Below, in pieces: positions 35,164 through 44,739 of a DNA stretch of 64,000 nt. Numbering within the stretch: the first letter of the stretch is position 1; every line of letters begins with the position of its first letter. The notes under the pieces are model-generated. The model ran no database searches and was not told where the DNA came from. It worked only from the letters and a program-made list of their open reading frames with translations. Origin of the DNA: Novosphingobium mathurense (GTDB lineage Bacteria > Pseudomonadota > Alphaproteobacteria > Sphingomonadales > Sphingomonadaceae). The stretch is taken from positions 310,001-374,000 of the forward strand of contig NZ_FVZE01000001.1 in the NCBI RefSeq assembly GCF_900168325.1, read 5' to 3'. The position numbers and the translations under genes were made by a program.

Positions 35164-36140
35164 CGCGCGAAGATCCCTTCGTTGACGGGATCGGCATAGA
35201 ACTGCAGGCGACGGGCGAAAGCCATCGGGTCCTTTGGCGTCACCAGCGCATCGTCCGGCGTGTTCATCCAGTCGTAGGCGCGCGTGGCAAGGAAGCGCAT
35301 CGCTGCCGCACGGGCGAGAATCGGCAGGGCTGCACGCTCTTCCGGCAGCAACGGGCGCACCGTTTCGTAGCCCTCCAGCAATGCGACCGACAGCTCGGGC
35401 CGGAACGCGGTTCCGTCTGCGTTGAAGCACCATGCGGCGTGAGTCACGGCAATGTCGTAGGCTGTCACGTCGGTGCAGGCGAAGTAGAAGTCGATGAGAC
35501 CGGTAACCCTGTCGCCCAGCATCAGTACGTTGTCGGGAAACAGGTCGGCGTGGATTACGCTGCGCGGCAGGTTCGAAGGCCAGTGCGACGCTATCAGCGG
35601 CAGTTCGTGCTCGACGAGGCGTGCAAGGTCCGGGGCGATCGATTCCAGCCCGTCATGGCCGCATGCGCCCAGCAGTTCCTGCCAGGCCGCCAGTCCCATT
35701 GAATTTTCGCGTGCATCGGGAAAGTCCGTTGCCGCAAGGTGGACCTGCGCCAGTGCCGCGCCCACGGCACGGGCCTGTCCGGCGGTGGGTTCGCTGACCG
35801 AAACCCCGGGCAGGAATTCGATCAGCGCCAGCGCCTTGCCTTCGTGCAGGCGATAGCTGGCACCGTTGCGATCGTGAATCGTGCGCGGCACCGGGCATTG
35901 CTTAGCCGCAAGGTGATCGAGCAGGCCGAGGAAGAACGGCAGATCCGAAACGTCGGTGCGCGTTTCGTACATCGTCAGGATGAAGCGGTGGGCCTCGCCC
36001 TTCGCGTCCTGAGTCTCGATCAGCCAGTTGCTGTTGGACACGCCTTCCGCGATGCCCTTTGCCGAAATCAGCGTGCCGACGTCGAAGGCCGCGACGATGC
36101 CGGCCATGTCCTCAGCTCCGAGGCGGGTATAGACTGCCAT
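35160..36140 (-). CDS. thrB: Homoserine kinase (aminoglycoside-phosphotransferase fold)
   Basis: A 326-residue kinase of the APH-fold ThrB type usual in alphaproteobacteria. MAVYTRL at the N-terminus, VSNSNWLI in the nucleotide loop, [13 protein letters not shown] with the catalytic Asp, and [18 protein letters not shown] with the metal-binding Asp are the characteristic segments. It phosphorylates homoserine in threonine synthesis. It starts 10 bases after ispH and overlaps rnhA by 4 bases. No thrC or hom gene is in the window. Confidence 0.95.
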   Translation of the reverse strand: MAVYTRLGAEDMAGIVAAFDVGTLISAKGIAEGVSNSNWLIETQDAKGEAHRFILTMYETRTDVSDLPFFLGLLDHLAAKQCPVPRTIHDRNGASYRLHEGKALALIEFLPGVSVSEPTAGQARAVGAALAQVHLAATDFPDARENSMGLAAWQELLGACGHDGLESIAPDLARLVEHELPLIASHWPSNLPRSVIHADLFPDNVLMLGDRVTGLIDFYFACTDVTAYDIAVTHAAWCFNADGTAFRPELSVALLEGYETVRPLLPEERAALPILARAAAMRFLATRAYDWMNTPDDALVTPKDPMAFARRLQFYADPVNEGIFAR

Positions 36141-36150
36141 GATCGGTCCC

Positions 36151-37113
36151 TCAGCGCACGAGCTGGCGCGGAAGCTTGAAAGTGATGTGCTCCTTTTCGG
36201 TCACCACTTCTTCCTGATCGACCTGCCGCAGTTCCTTGAGGCGGGCGATGACTTCGTTGACCAGTTCCTCGGGCGCGGACGCGCCGGCGGTGATGCCCAC
36301 GGTCTCGACGCCATCGAGCCAGCGCGGATCGATGTCGGTGGCGCGCTGGATCAGCTGCGCACAGGCTCCGGCACGCTGGGCGACCTCGACGAGGCGCAGT
36401 GAGTTGGAACTGTTGGGCGCGCCGATCACGAACATCAGCTGACACTTGGGTGCCACTTCCTTGACCGCGGCCTGGCGGTTGGAAGTCGCGTAGCAGATGT
36501 CCTCGGCCTTGGGCGCGACGACCTGCGGGTAGCGTTCCTGGATTGCGGCGATGATCTGCGCGGTATCGTCGACCGAGAGCGTCGTCTGCGAGAGGTAGGA
36601 AAGTTCGTCCTGCGGGCCGAAGGGCAGGCGCGCGACGTCCGCGACGGTTTCCACCAGCGTCATGTTGCCTTCGGGAACCTGGCCGAAGGTACCGATGACT
36701 TCGGGGTGTCCGGCATGGCCGATGAACAGGATGTGGCGTCCGGCCTCGATCTGGCGTTCGGCCTGGCGATGGACCTTGCTGACCAGCGGGCAAGTGGCGT
36801 CGAGCCATTCCAGCCCGCGCTCGGTAGCCTTGGCCGGCACCGACTTGGGAACGCCGTGCGCGCTGAAGATTACCGGGACCCCGTCGGGTACGTCGTCGAC
36901 GGTCTCGACGAAGACCGCGCCCTTGGCCTTGAGCCCATCGACCACGAACTTGTTATGGACGATCTCGTGTCGGACATAGACGGGCGCGCCGTAGATCTCG
37001 AGCGCGCGCTCGACGATCTCGATGGCGCGGTCGACTCCGGCGCAGAATCCGCGCGGGGCAGCGATAAGGAGCCGCAATGGCAGCTTGCTCGTGGACGGAA
37101 AGGGGGCATTCAT
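36151..37113 (-). CDS. ispH: 4-hydroxy-3-methylbut-2-enyl diphosphate reductase
   Basis: A 320-residue IspH (LytB) with the three cluster-ligating cysteines in [21 protein letters not shown] and [11 protein letters not shown], the conserved FSAHGVPK and [10 protein letters not shown], and [12 protein letters not shown]. It carries out the last step of the MEP isoprenoid pathway, reducing HMBPP to IPP and DMAPP with a [4Fe-4S] cluster. First gene of the operon with thrB, rnhA and an FUSC protein; the promoter must lie in the 67 bases before the divergent lipoprotein gene. Confidence 0.97.
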   Translation of the reverse strand: MNAPFPSTSKLPLRLLIAAPRGFCAGVDRAIEIVERALEIYGAPVYVRHEIVHNKFVVDGLKAKGAVFVETVDDVPDGVPVIFSAHGVPKSVPAKATERGLEWLDATCPLVSKVHRQAERQIEAGRHILFIGHAGHPEVIGTFGQVPEGNMTLVETVADVARLPFGPQDELSYLSQTTLSVDDTAQIIAAIQERYPQVVAPKAEDICYATSNRQAAVKEVAPKCQLMFVIGAPNSSNSLRLVEVAQRAGACAQLIQRATDIDPRWLDGVETVGITAGASAPEELVNEVIARLKELRQVDQEEVVTEKEHITFKLPRQLVR

Positions 37114-37180
37114 GTTGCCGCCTCTAGCGCTTTGCCGCTTGCATCGCTAGGGCAAGCGCATGCCATTCGAGGAAGCCAAG

Positions 37181-37843
37181 ATGAATGCACGCCGATTGAC
37201 TGCCACAATTCTCTGCTCCGCCGCCGCGCTGACCGGGCTCAGCGGTTGTGCCAAGAAGGGTGAGATCGTGGTCGACTCCGGCGTAGGCATCACCGCGGTG
37301 CGCAGCCGCTGCCCGGCCGTGGGTATTCCCAACTACACCGGCGATGTGACGCTGTTCCGCAATGCCGGCGATCGCACGGCGGCAAACCTCGACGTCGTTG
37401 CGGCGATGACCGACGTGCGCAGCCAGTGCAACGAGGAAGTGGGTGACAAGGTTACGGCGAACGTCAGCTTCCAGGTCCTTGCCAACCGCACCGACACGAG
37501 CGGTGCGCGTCAGGTGACGCTGCCTTACTTCGTGACTGTCCTGCAGGGCGGCACTTCGGTGATTTCCAAGCGAGTCGGCAGCGTGATGCTCAACTTCGCG
37601 GACGGGCAGGCCCGCGCGCAGGCGCAGGGCACCGGCATTGCCTACATCGATCGCGCTGCTGCAACCCTGCCGCCGGAAATCCGGGACCAGATTACCCGCA
37701 AGCGCAAGGCGGGCGAAAGCGATGCTGCGCTCGATCCGCTGGCGGACCCGACCGTCAAGGCTGCGCTGGCGCGCGCCTCGTTCGAAGTGCTGGTTGGCTT
37801 CCAGCTCGACGACAGCCAACTCGCCTACAACGCGACCCGCTGA
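37181..37843 (+). CDS. Putative lipoprotein of unknown function
   Basis: I do not recognise a named family with confidence. The 220-residue product has a lipoprotein signal (MNARRLTATILCSAAALTGLSGC, Cys23) and a ~150-residue domain with alternating strands (VTLFRN, LDVVAAMTDVRSQC, ANVSFQVLANR, VTLPYFVTVLQGG). Cys residues in RSRCPAV and RSQCNEE may form a disulfide. GAGGAAGCC precedes ATG 37181, better than an in-frame ATG at 37160. It is alone on its strand between divergent ispH and convergent plsC. Similar hypothetical lipoproteins are common in sphingomonads. Confidence 0.8.
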   Translation: MNARRLTATILCSAAALTGLSGCAKKGEIVVDSGVGITAVRSRCPAVGIPNYTGDVTLFRNAGDRTAANLDVVAAMTDVRSQCNEEVGDKVTANVSFQVLANRTDTSGARQVTLPYFVTVLQGGTSVISKRVGSVMLNFADGQARAQAQGTGIAYIDRAAATLPPEIRDQITRKRKAGESDAALDPLADPTVKAALARASFEVLVGFQLDDSQLAYNATR

Positions 37844-37888
37844 TTTCCAGGCATCGGTAAAGCGACCGGGCGGGGCGCCAGGCTCCGC

Positions 37889-38668
37889 TCAGTCCTTTTG
37901 CATGACGGCATCGATTCGCGCGCGCGCGGCGCGGGCGATTGCCTTGCGGTCGGTGCGTTCCTCCCCGAGCAGCGGGGGCAGGAAATGGATGGTGAGCGGT
38001 ATCGGTCGCCACCGCGCCAGGATTTTCATGGCATTGGCAAGGCCCGGCTCGCTGCCGACCCAGGCGACGTCCTGCACGCGCGGGCCATAGTCGAGCCAGA
38101 CCGGCTGGACCGGCACGTGTTCGGTGTCGGCATCGATCGCGGAGAGCAGCGAGGACTTGAAGGGCAGCAACTGGGTGCCATCGCCCGTCGTGCCTTCCGG
38201 AAAGATCGTCAGCGCGCCGGTGTCGTGCAGGGCCTCGCGCACCTGATGGACCTGGGCCGCGACGCTGCGGCGGTCGTGCCGGGCGATGAAGACGGTATCG
38301 TTCATGGCACACAGCCAGCGTAGCGGGCCGATCGAAGCCAACCCGTCATGCGCTACGAAGGCGGACCCGGTGACGCCTGCAATGGCGGGAATGTCCAGCC
38401 AGCTCACATGGTTGGCGAGGAAGAAGGCGCTGGGAGCAGGGTGTTCGCCGGTCGTCTTCAGGCGCAGACCGACAACGGCTGCTACGAGCCTGAGGAACAG
38501 CCGGGGTGCCGGGTTGGCCGCAGTGAAGGGTAAGCAGAGGTAATAGAGTGGGACGCATGTCACCACGCAAGCCAGCAGGAGAGCGATCCGGCAGGCAATC
38601 AGGACCCAGCCCAGCGGCGCAATGCGCTGGCGGTGGGCCAGGTCCGAGATGTTACTTGCGGACTTCAC
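37889..38668 (-). CDS. 1-acyl-sn-glycerol-3-phosphate acyltransferase (PlsC family)
   Basis: A ~259-residue membrane acyltransferase: an N-terminal hydrophobic segment (about 20-50), motif I NHVSWLD (the NHxxxxD catalytic motif), FIARHDRRS, and FPEGTTGDGTQLLPFKSSL (motif III). It acylates lysophosphatidic acid to phosphatidic acid at the inner membrane; related members acylate other lysolipids, ornithine lipids included. I chose GTG 38668, which has GAGGAC upstream and overlaps the fur 3' end by 17 bases; no better start exists before the membrane helix. Confidence 0.88.
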   Translation of the reverse strand: MKSASNISDLAHRQRIAPLGWVLIACRIALLLACVVTCVPLYYLCLPFTAANPAPRLFLRLVAAVVGLRLKTTGEHPAPSAFFLANHVSWLDIPAIAGVTGSAFVAHDGLASIGPLRWLCAMNDTVFIARHDRRSVAAQVHQVREALHDTGALTIFPEGTTGDGTQLLPFKSSLLSAIDADTEHVPVQPVWLDYGPRVQDVAWVGSEPGLANAMKILARWRPIPLTIHFLPPLLGEERTDRKAIARAARARIDAVMQKD

Positions 38669-39089
38669 CGTCCTCGCGGTCGATCCTGACGCCGAACAGT
38701 TCCATGCGGTGATCGACAAGCCGGAAACCCAGCTTCTCGGCGATCTGGCGTTGCAGGGCTTCCAGTTCCGGGTCGACGAATTCGATGACCGCGCCTGTTT
38801 CGACGTCGATCATGTGGTCGTGGTGGGCTTCGGGCGCAGCTTCGTAACGGGCGCGTCCGTCACCGAAATCGTGGCGATCGAGGATGCCCGCTTCCTCGAA
38901 CAGGCGAACGGTGCGGTAAACCGTGGCAATCGAAATGCCCGGGTCGATGGCCGTGGCGCGATCGTGGAGTTTCTCCACATCCGGGTGATCGGTACTTTCG
39001 GAAAGAACTTTTGCAATGACTCGGCGCTGATCGGTGATCCGAAGACCACGTTCATGACAAAGAGCTTCGAGGTCGATGGGTTGGTGCAC
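38652..39089 (-). CDS. fur: Fur-family metalloregulator
   Basis: A 145-residue Fur protein. The winged helix is LRITDQRRVIAKVL...SIATVYRTVRLFEEAGIL, followed by the metal-site segment RARYEAAPEAHHDHMIDVETGAVIEFVDPELE, which contains the His-rich cluster but no CxxC structural zinc pair, as in many alphaproteobacterial Fur/Mur proteins. It may sense iron or manganese. GTG 39089 (AGG seven bases upstream) is preferred; a further in-frame GTG at 39119 lies within a hairpin that probably ends the mucR transcript. It overlaps plsC by 17 bases. Confidence 0.9.
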   Translation of the reverse strand: MHQPIDLEALCHERGLRITDQRRVIAKVLSESTDHPDVEKLHDRATAIDPGISIATVYRTVRLFEEAGILDRHDFGDGRARYEAAPEAHHDHMIDVETGAVIEFVDPELEALQRQIAEKLGFRLVDHRMELFGVRIDREDGEVRK

Positions 39090-39111
39090 GTGTGACCTGT
39101 CAAAATAAGTA

Positions 39112-39143
39112 GGGCGCACCGGCCACGTTAGGCCGATGCGCCC
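39112..39143 (-). terminator. Hairpin after mucR
   Basis: GGGCGCA-C-CGGCC (39112-39124) pairs with GGCCG-A-TGCGCCC (39131-39143) with one mismatch and a 6-base loop; the minus-strand sequence after it is T-rich (CTACTTATTTTG). It lies 26 bases after the mucR stop. Confidence 0.55.
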
Positions 39144-39168
39144 GGAATCTCAACCGTGAGTCGGTTAA

Positions 39169-39612
39169 TCAGGCGGCAGCCTTGGGCTTTCGTCCACGAC
39201 GAGCGTTGGGCTTGCGGCCGAGACCGATCTTCTTCGCGAGTTCGCGACGCTTTTCGGCATAGTTGGGAGCGACCATCGGATAGTCGGCGGGCAGGTTCCA
39301 GCGCGCGCGATATTCTTCCGGAGTCATGTTGTAGTGGGTCATGAGGTGACGCTTGAGCATCTTCAGCTTCTTGCCGTCTTCAAGACAGATAATGTAATCC
39401 GGCTTCACCGAAGCGCGCACGGATACTGCCGGTTCGGGCTTTTCTTCTTCGACCGCCACAGTGCTGCCAAGTCCGGAAAGGGCGCCGTAGACGTTGGTGA
39501 TCAGCGAGGGCAGATCTTCGACGGAAACGCTGTTGTTGCTTACATGCGCCGCGACGATGTCGGACGTCAGAGTGATCAACGTTTCATTGGTATCGTTTTG
39601 GATGTTTTCCAT
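39169..39612 (-). CDS. MucR/Ros-family zinc-finger transcriptional regulator
   Basis: A 147-residue alphaproteobacterial regulator. The C-terminal half contains the Ros-type zinc finger CLEDGKKLKMLKRHLMTHYNMTPEEYR, where Cys, Asp and two His bind zinc, followed by the basic tail GRKPNARRGRKPKAAA. The N-terminus is an oligomerisation region. MucR proteins are H-NS-like silencers of envelope, polysaccharide and cell-cycle genes that bind AT-rich DNA. ATG 39612 has AAAGAGG upstream. The ~160-base upstream gap is notably AT-rich for this genome, which fits autoregulation. Confidence 0.93.
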   Translation of the reverse strand: MENIQNDTNETLITLTSDIVAAHVSNNSVSVEDLPSLITNVYGALSGLGSTVAVEEEKPEPAVSVRASVKPDYIICLEDGKKLKMLKRHLMTHYNMTPEEYRARWNLPADYPMVAPNYAEKRRELAKKIGLGRKPNARRGRKPKAAA

Positions 39613-39770
39613 GTTTGGACCTCTTTGCGACCGCATTACTGGGGGGATTGGGCGAGCTTACACTAGCCAGCCGGTCCACTGAACCATTTCTTTCAGGAAT
39701 ACAAGTTCATTTCATCGATTCGGATGCAATCGTAGATGAGTTCAAATCACTTGCATCAATTTGTAGCGCC

Positions 39771-40232
39771 TTACCTTGAGATGTCGCAGGCGAACGTAAT
39801 TGCATCGATCCGCTGACCATCGGCTGTTCGATAGTAGTCCGGCCGTTCGCCGATTTCGCTGAATCCGAAATATTTATAAAGAGATTCGGCCGGATTACCT
39901 CTTCTCATTTCAAGCAGCAGGCGTTTCGCGCCTCTGGCGCGGGCGGCCTCGCGTAAAGAATTGAGCATGATGAGGCCAAGGCCACGTCTGCGGTATTCCG
40001 GGCGGACCGCAAGAAGCAGCAGTTCTTCTTCTTCGAATCCGGTGCGCGACAGAGAAAAGCCCGCCGCAATTTCACCTTCGGGCACCGGTTTGCCATCCGG
40101 CGAAATCAGGAAGTAATGGGTGAATCCGAATGCAATGGCGTCTTCGACCTGCCGACGGTTCCAGGCTTCGCCCCAGATCGGGTCAAATCCGGCGGACATG
40201 ACCGCCATGAGCCGGTCGATGTCGTCGTTCAT
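39771..40232 (-). CDS. rimI: GNAT acetyltransferase, ribosomal protein alanine N-acetyltransferase RimI-like
   Basis: A 153-residue GNAT protein with the acetyl-CoA pyrophosphate loop RRRGLG and the motif B segment AESLYKYFGFSEIGERPDYYR, which is the pattern of RimI (…LYxxxGFxxxGxRxxYY…). RimI acetylates the N-terminus of ribosomal protein S18 and perhaps other proteins. It overlaps tsaB by 4 bases (ATGA), the usual tsaB-rimI arrangement in many bacteria, which supports the assignment. Confidence 0.88.
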   Translation of the reverse strand: MNDDIDRLMAVMSAGFDPIWGEAWNRRQVEDAIAFGFTHYFLISPDGKPVPEGEIAAGFSLSRTGFEEEELLLLAVRPEYRRRGLGLIMLNSLREAARARGAKRLLLEMRRGNPAESLYKYFGFSEIGERPDYYRTADGQRIDAITFACDISR

Positions 40233-40852
40233 ACCTGCTTCGCCAGCGGAAGTTTTGCGTCGGGTTCACGGCCATAGACCGGGTGCAGGTCGGCCAGGAA
40301 TGCCTGTTGCGGCAACCGGGCAAATGCGCGCGCGTCCGGCCAGATCTCGAGCGCATCGCCGTTTCCGCGCTTGTCGACGAGGGCCTTGGCCTGGTTGCCG
40401 GCGACCAGCGCTTCGGTGCTGGCCTGCGCGGCGACATCCGGCTTGAGCGAGGCGAGGGGGCGGGTCGTATCGCCGTTGGGCGCAAAGCCCTGGGTGAACC
40501 ATTCTCCGTGTCCGCCGGTCATGGCAACGGCGACCGGGACTTCGCCATGCTCGGCGCGGGCCATTGACGCTATCATTGCAAGACTGGAGTAGCCGCGCGT
40601 CTCGGCTCCCCATGCCAGTGCCAGCGCACGGGCCGTCGCCAGCCCCACGCGCACGCCGGTGAAGCTGCCCGGGCCCAGCGCCACGGCAATGCAATCGGCG
40701 CGGCCGCGTTCGGGCAGGGCCGAAATCATCGGCACCAGTGCCTCGGCGTGGCCCCTGCCGAGCATGCGAAATTCTCCGGCGACAAGGTTGTCACCGTCGA
40801 ACAAGGCAACCGAACAAGCCTCGGTAGCGCTGTCGATTACGAGAGTCCGCAT
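40229..40852 (-). CDS. tsaB: tRNA threonylcarbamoyladenosine biosynthesis protein TsaB
   Basis: A 207-residue actin-like ATPase-fold protein: MRTLVIDSATEACSVAL at the start, RGHAEALVPMI and ALGPGSFTGVRVGLATARALALA are the TsaB hallmarks. It is the regulatory partner of TsaD in making t6A37 on ANN-decoding tRNAs. ATG 40852 is chosen since the beta-strand begins there; a GTG at 40894 would add 14 residues without fold content. Followed directly by rimI. Confidence 0.94.
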   Translation of the reverse strand: MRTLVIDSATEACSVALFDGDNLVAGEFRMLGRGHAEALVPMISALPERGRADCIAVALGPGSFTGVRVGLATARALALAWGAETRGYSSLAMIASMARAEHGEVPVAVAMTGGHGEWFTQGFAPNGDTTRPLASLKPDVAAQASTEALVAGNQAKALVDKRGNGDALEIWPDARAFARLPQQAFLADLHPVYGREPDAKLPLAKQV

Positions 40853-40923
40853 GCTTTCGGGTCTGGGGTTGTCGAACTGGTCGTCTGCAGTCACGGCGGC
40901 TCAGCGCGCGGTATTGCGCCGGC

Positions 40924-41502
40924 TCACGCGGCTCGCACTTCGCTGACTTCCGGGACGTAGTGCTTGAGCAGGCTTTCGATGCCATGCTTGAGCGTCGCGG
41001 TGGAGGACGGGCAGCCGGAACAGGCGCCTTGCATCGCCAGGTAGACGACGCCCTCGCGGTAGCCGCGATAGATGATGTCGCCGCCGTCGTTGGCAACGGC
41101 CGGGCGCACGCGCGTCTCGATCAGGTCCTTGATCTGCGCAACAATGTCGGCATCGGCCGGATCGTCTCCGAAATCCTCGTCCGCGTCGGCCGGCACGGCA
41201 ATGCCGCTGGCGTCTCCACCGACGAAGAGCGGAGCTTCCGAAACGAAATGGTCAAGCAGGATCGAGACGACCTGGGGCTTGAGGCCCGGCCATTCGACGC
41301 CGGGCGCTGCGGTTACGGAAATGAACTCCTGTCCGAAAAACACGCCGGTCACGTCGCCCAGATCGAACAGCGCTTCGGCGAGGGGGGAGGCGCCGGCGTC
41401 TTCTGGCGAGGTGAATTCGCGCGTCCCGCCGGTCATGACCTGCCGACCGGGCAGGAACTTGAGCGTGGCGGGATTGGGCGTGGTTTCGGTTTCAATGAAC
41501 AT
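40924..41502 (-). CDS. NifU-family iron-sulfur carrier (NfuA/Nfu1 type)
   Basis: A 192-residue protein with an N-terminal Nfu-N domain (MFIETETTPNPATLKFLPG...) and a C-terminal NifU domain with the CSGCPSS cysteine pair (CxxC) that holds a bridging [4Fe-4S] cluster. VRPAVANDGGDI and GVVYLAMQGACSGCP are diagnostic. It passes clusters to target apoproteins such as lipoate synthase. Divergent from the M16 peptidase gene; the tsaB gene follows on the same strand. Confidence 0.95.
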   Translation of the reverse strand: MFIETETTPNPATLKFLPGRQVMTGGTREFTSPEDAGASPLAEALFDLGDVTGVFFGQEFISVTAAPGVEWPGLKPQVVSILLDHFVSEAPLFVGGDASGIAVPADADEDFGDDPADADIVAQIKDLIETRVRPAVANDGGDIIYRGYREGVVYLAMQGACSGCPSSTATLKHGIESLLKHYVPEVSEVRAA

Positions 41503-41638
41503 GGTGAGTGGGATTTAGGTAATGTCGGCGGCGGGTCAAGTGCAGCGGCGGTGCAAGGTGCCCGAATTGAGCAGTTCCGGCAGGCTTTTCCGCGCTATTC
41601 ACTGGTCCTTAAGGCTGGGCGGTCCTATAGCTTGCGGG

Positions 41639-44557
41639 ATGACGAATTATTCGCGCGCCGCCGCTCGCTCGCTCGCCTGCCTCCTGCTGCTCGGCCAGGT
41701 CCCGGTCCAGCCCGTTCTCGCGCAGGATGTTGCCGCCCCGGCAAAGCTCGACGACAGTGACCCGTGGCTCTACCGCGGCACCGATATCCCGCACGATCCG
41801 GACTGGCATTTCGGCGAGCTTTCGAACGGTCTGCGCTATGCGGTGCGCAAGAACGGCGTGCCGCCCGGGCAGGTGTCCATCCGCATCCGCGTCGATGCCG
41901 GCTCTCTGTACGAGAAGGACTCCGAGCGCGGGTATGCGCATCTTCTCGAACACATGCTGTTCCGGCAGTCCAAGTACATCCCCGAGGGCACGGCAATCGC
42001 CGCCTTCCAGCGCCTCGGCGCGACTTTCGGCAGCGATACCAATGCCGTGACCTCGACGACGCAGACGGTATTCAAGCTGGACTTGCCCGACGCGACGCCC
42101 GCTTCGCTCGACGAGACCTTCAAGCTCATGTCGGGAATGGTCAGCGCGCCCACGCTGTCGGCCTCCAACCTCAAGTCGGACCTGCCGATCGTGCTTTCCG
42201 AAATGCGCGAGCGCGGCGGCGCTTCGAAGCGGGTGCAGGAGGCCATGCAGCAGGTCTTCTACGCCGGTCAGCCGCTCTCCGAGCGCGAGCCGATCGGCAC
42301 CGTGGAATCGCTGACTTCGGCCACGCCGCAGTCGGTCCGGGCCTTCTATTCGCGCTGGTACCGGCCCGACAATGTCGCGGTGATCGTGGCGGGGGACGCC
42401 GATCCGGCTACGCTGGCCAGCTATGTGCAGAAGTGGTTCGGTGGCTGGAAAGTCGGCGGTGCGCGCACACCTGCGCCCAGCTTCGGCGATCCGGCAGCTC
42501 CGGCCCGGGCCGATCCCGGGAATCCGGTGGGTGAAACCCGCGTGCTGGTCGAACCCGATCTGCCGCCTTCGCTGATGTACGCGATCCTGCGCCCCTGGCG
42601 GGAGGTGTCGGACAACATCGTCTACAACCGGGGGCTGATGATCGACTCGATCGCGCAGGCCATCATCAACCGACGCCTGGAATCGAAGGCACGGGCAGGG
42701 GGCAGCTATCTGTCGGCCGCCGTCAATCAGGACGACGTCTCGCGCTCGGCCGATGCGACTTTCGTGTCGGTAACCCCGCTCGGTGACGACTGGGAAGCCG
42801 CACTCAAGGATGTCCGCGCGGTCATTGCCGATGCCGTCACCCGTCCGCCGACGCAGGAGGAGATCGACCGCGAGGTGGCCGAACTGGACGTCGCCTACCA
42901 GGTGCCGGTCGAGCAGCAGCGCATCCTGCCCGGTTCGAAACTGGCCGACGACCTCGTCAATGCGCTCGACATTCGCGAGACGGTTGCCGCGCCGCAAGAC
43001 GTTCTGCGCATCTTCCGCGAAGCCAAGCCGCTCTTTACGCCCAAGGCCGTGCTCGACCATACGCGGGCGCTGTTCGCGGGCACCGTGACGCGCGCGTTGT
43101 TTACCACCCAGAAGGCAGGGCAGGCGAGCGATAGCGAACTGCGCCAGGCCCTGCTGGAACCGGTCAAGCCGGACGAGAGCGTGCGTCTTGCCGCCAATGC
43201 AGCCCCTGTATCCTTCGACAAGCTGCCGGCCATCGGCAAGCCGGCCAAGCCCGAGGCGGAACTGCCGGTCGGGCTGCTCGACATCGAGGAACTGACTTTC
43301 GCCAACGGCGTGAAAGTCCTGCTCTGGCCGGTTCAGGAAGAGCCGGGCCGGGTCATGGTCAAGGTGCGCTTCGGCGGCGGTTATCGCTCGATCGATCCCA
43401 AGGATGCGCCCTACATCACGCTGGGTCAGTACGCGCTGGTCGGTTCGGGCGTTGCCACGCTGGGCCAGGAAGATCTCGACCGTGTCGCCACCGGGCGCAA
43501 GATGGGCTTCGACTTCGACGTGCAGGATGCCTCGTTCCAGTTCTCGGCCGAAACGCGGCCTTCCGATCTGGCTGACCAGCTTTACCTTTTTGCCGCCAAA
43601 CTCGATCTGCCCAAGTGGGATAGCAGTCCCTTCCTGCGCGCGAAGGCCGCGGCCAAGATCCAGTACGATACTTTCGCCACTTCGCCGCAGGGCGTACTGA
43701 ACCGTGACCTGCAGTTCTACCAGCGCGGCGAGGACCCGCGCTTCGCAACGCCGACCCCGGCCGAGATCGAAGCGACCACGCCGGAGGGCTTCAAGCGCGT
43801 GTGGGGCAAGGCGCTGCACGACGGCCCGGTCGAAGTGCAGATCTTCGGCGATTTCGACAAGGCTGCGGCGATCGCGGCGCTGGAAAAGACGTTCGGTGCG
43901 CTCAAGCCGCGTACGCCTGCCCCGTCGACTGCCGACATTGCCAATGTCTCCGTGCCGCGCCCGTCCGACAAGCCGATCGTGCTGCATCACCATGGCGACC
44001 CGGACCAGGCGGCGGCGGTCATCTCCTGGCCGACCGGCGGCGGTTCGATGGGTATTCGCGAATCCCGCCAGCTCGAGATCCTCACCCAGCTGTTCACCAA
44101 TCGCCTGCTCGATGCCGTGCGCGAGAAGCTGGGCGTGAGCTATGCGCCCTACGTCTATTCCTCCTGGCCGGTGGACCTGCAGGCCGGCGGATCGATCACC
44201 GCAATGGCGCAGGTCGATCCCAAGTCGGTCTCGATCTTCTTCCAGACCGCGGATGAGATTGCGCAGGACCTGATCAACAACCCGCCGACGGCCGATGAAC
44301 TGGCGCGCGTGACCGAACCGCTGCGCCAGCAGGTGACGCGCGCGGCGTCGAGCACCTCGTTCTTCATGAGCCAGCTTGAAGGCGCGACCGAAGAGCCTTC
44401 GCGCTTCGGCACGATCCGCACGGTTCTGTACGACTATACCGAAACGACCCCGGAAAAGATGCAGGCGCTCGCCGCCCGCTATTTGGGCAAGAATGCCTCC
44501 TGGCGGCTGGAAGTCATGCCCGAAGGCAAGAATTCGGGAACTATCGCCAGCCGCTGA
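41639..44557 (+). CDS. Exported M16-family zinc metallopeptidase (two-domain)
   Basis: A 972-residue M16 protein with a signal peptide (MTNYSRAAARSLACLLLLGQVPVQPVLAQ), HLLEH at 101-105 and a downstream glutamate-bearing helix (SDLPIVLSEMRERGG). A second, inactive M16 half begins near residue 560. The ALSxNG-like LSNGLRYAVRKN and TSTTQTVFKLDLP segments place it in the insulinase/pitrilysin fold but in a different subgroup from the M16 protein at 7449-10364 (little shared local sequence). It is probably periplasmic. ATG 41639 is directly before the signal peptide. Confidence 0.92.
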   Translation: MTNYSRAAARSLACLLLLGQVPVQPVLAQDVAAPAKLDDSDPWLYRGTDIPHDPDWHFGELSNGLRYAVRKNGVPPGQVSIRIRVDAGSLYEKDSERGYAHLLEHMLFRQSKYIPEGTAIAAFQRLGATFGSDTNAVTSTTQTVFKLDLPDATPASLDETFKLMSGMVSAPTLSASNLKSDLPIVLSEMRERGGASKRVQEAMQQVFYAGQPLSEREPIGTVESLTSATPQSVRAFYSRWYRPDNVAVIVAGDADPATLASYVQKWFGGWKVGGARTPAPSFGDPAAPARADPGNPVGETRVLVEPDLPPSLMYAILRPWREVSDNIVYNRGLMIDSIAQAIINRRLESKARAGGSYLSAAVNQDDVSRSADATFVSVTPLGDDWEAALKDVRAVIADAVTRPPTQEEIDREVAELDVAYQVPVEQQRILPGSKLADDLVNALDIRETVAAPQDVLRIFREAKPLFTPKAVLDHTRALFAGTVTRALFTTQKAGQASDSELRQALLEPVKPDESVRLAANAAPVSFDKLPAIGKPAKPEAELPVGLLDIEELTFANGVKVLLWPVQEEPGRVMVKVRFGGGYRSIDPKDAPYITLGQYALVGSGVATLGQEDLDRVATGRKMGFDFDVQDASFQFSAETRPSDLADQLYLFAAKLDLPKWDSSPFLRAKAAAKIQYDTFATSPQGVLNRDLQFYQRGEDPRFATPTPAEIEATTPEGFKRVWGKALHDGPVEVQIFGDFDKAAAIAALEKTFGALKPRTPAPSTADIANVSVPRPSDKPIVLHHHGDPDQAAAVISWPTGGGSMGIRESRQLEILTQLFTNRLLDAVREKLGVSYAPYVYSSWPVDLQAGGSITAMAQVDPKSVSIFFQTADEIAQDLINNPPTADELARVTEPLRQQVTRAASSTSFFMSQLEGATEEPSRFGTIRTVLYDYTETTPEKMQALAARYLGKNASWRLEVMPEGKNSGTIASR

Positions 44558-44575
44558 AGCAGGCTGGGCAAATCG

Positions 44576-44608
44576 TTGCGGAGCATGGCCTTGGGCCGTG
44601 CTCCGCAA
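44576..44608 (+). terminator. Hairpin after the second M16 gene
   Basis: TTGCGGAGCATGGCC (44576-44590) and GGCCGTGCTCCGCAA (44594-44608) form a 15-bp stem with one G-T pair and a 3-base loop. No T-tract follows, so it may rely on Rho or serve as an mRNA 3' end. Confidence 0.6.
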
Positions 44609-44739
44609 GATATGGGCGCAATCGATCACACTGATCGGGCAAAGCGGCTTTGCAAAAATTGCTTCGGGAGGGTATGGGCCCCGCCTTACATTAGCTTGCG
44701 CGCGCCCGGGAGAGAGGCGCGACTTGAGGAGTAACCGAA

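Noticed and set aside
41609..44629. 1006-codon open frame on the minus strand antisense to the second M16 peptidase
   Set aside because: Low-complexity Arg/Gly/His-rich translation with no motif; the plus strand has the signal peptide and HLLEH zinc site.
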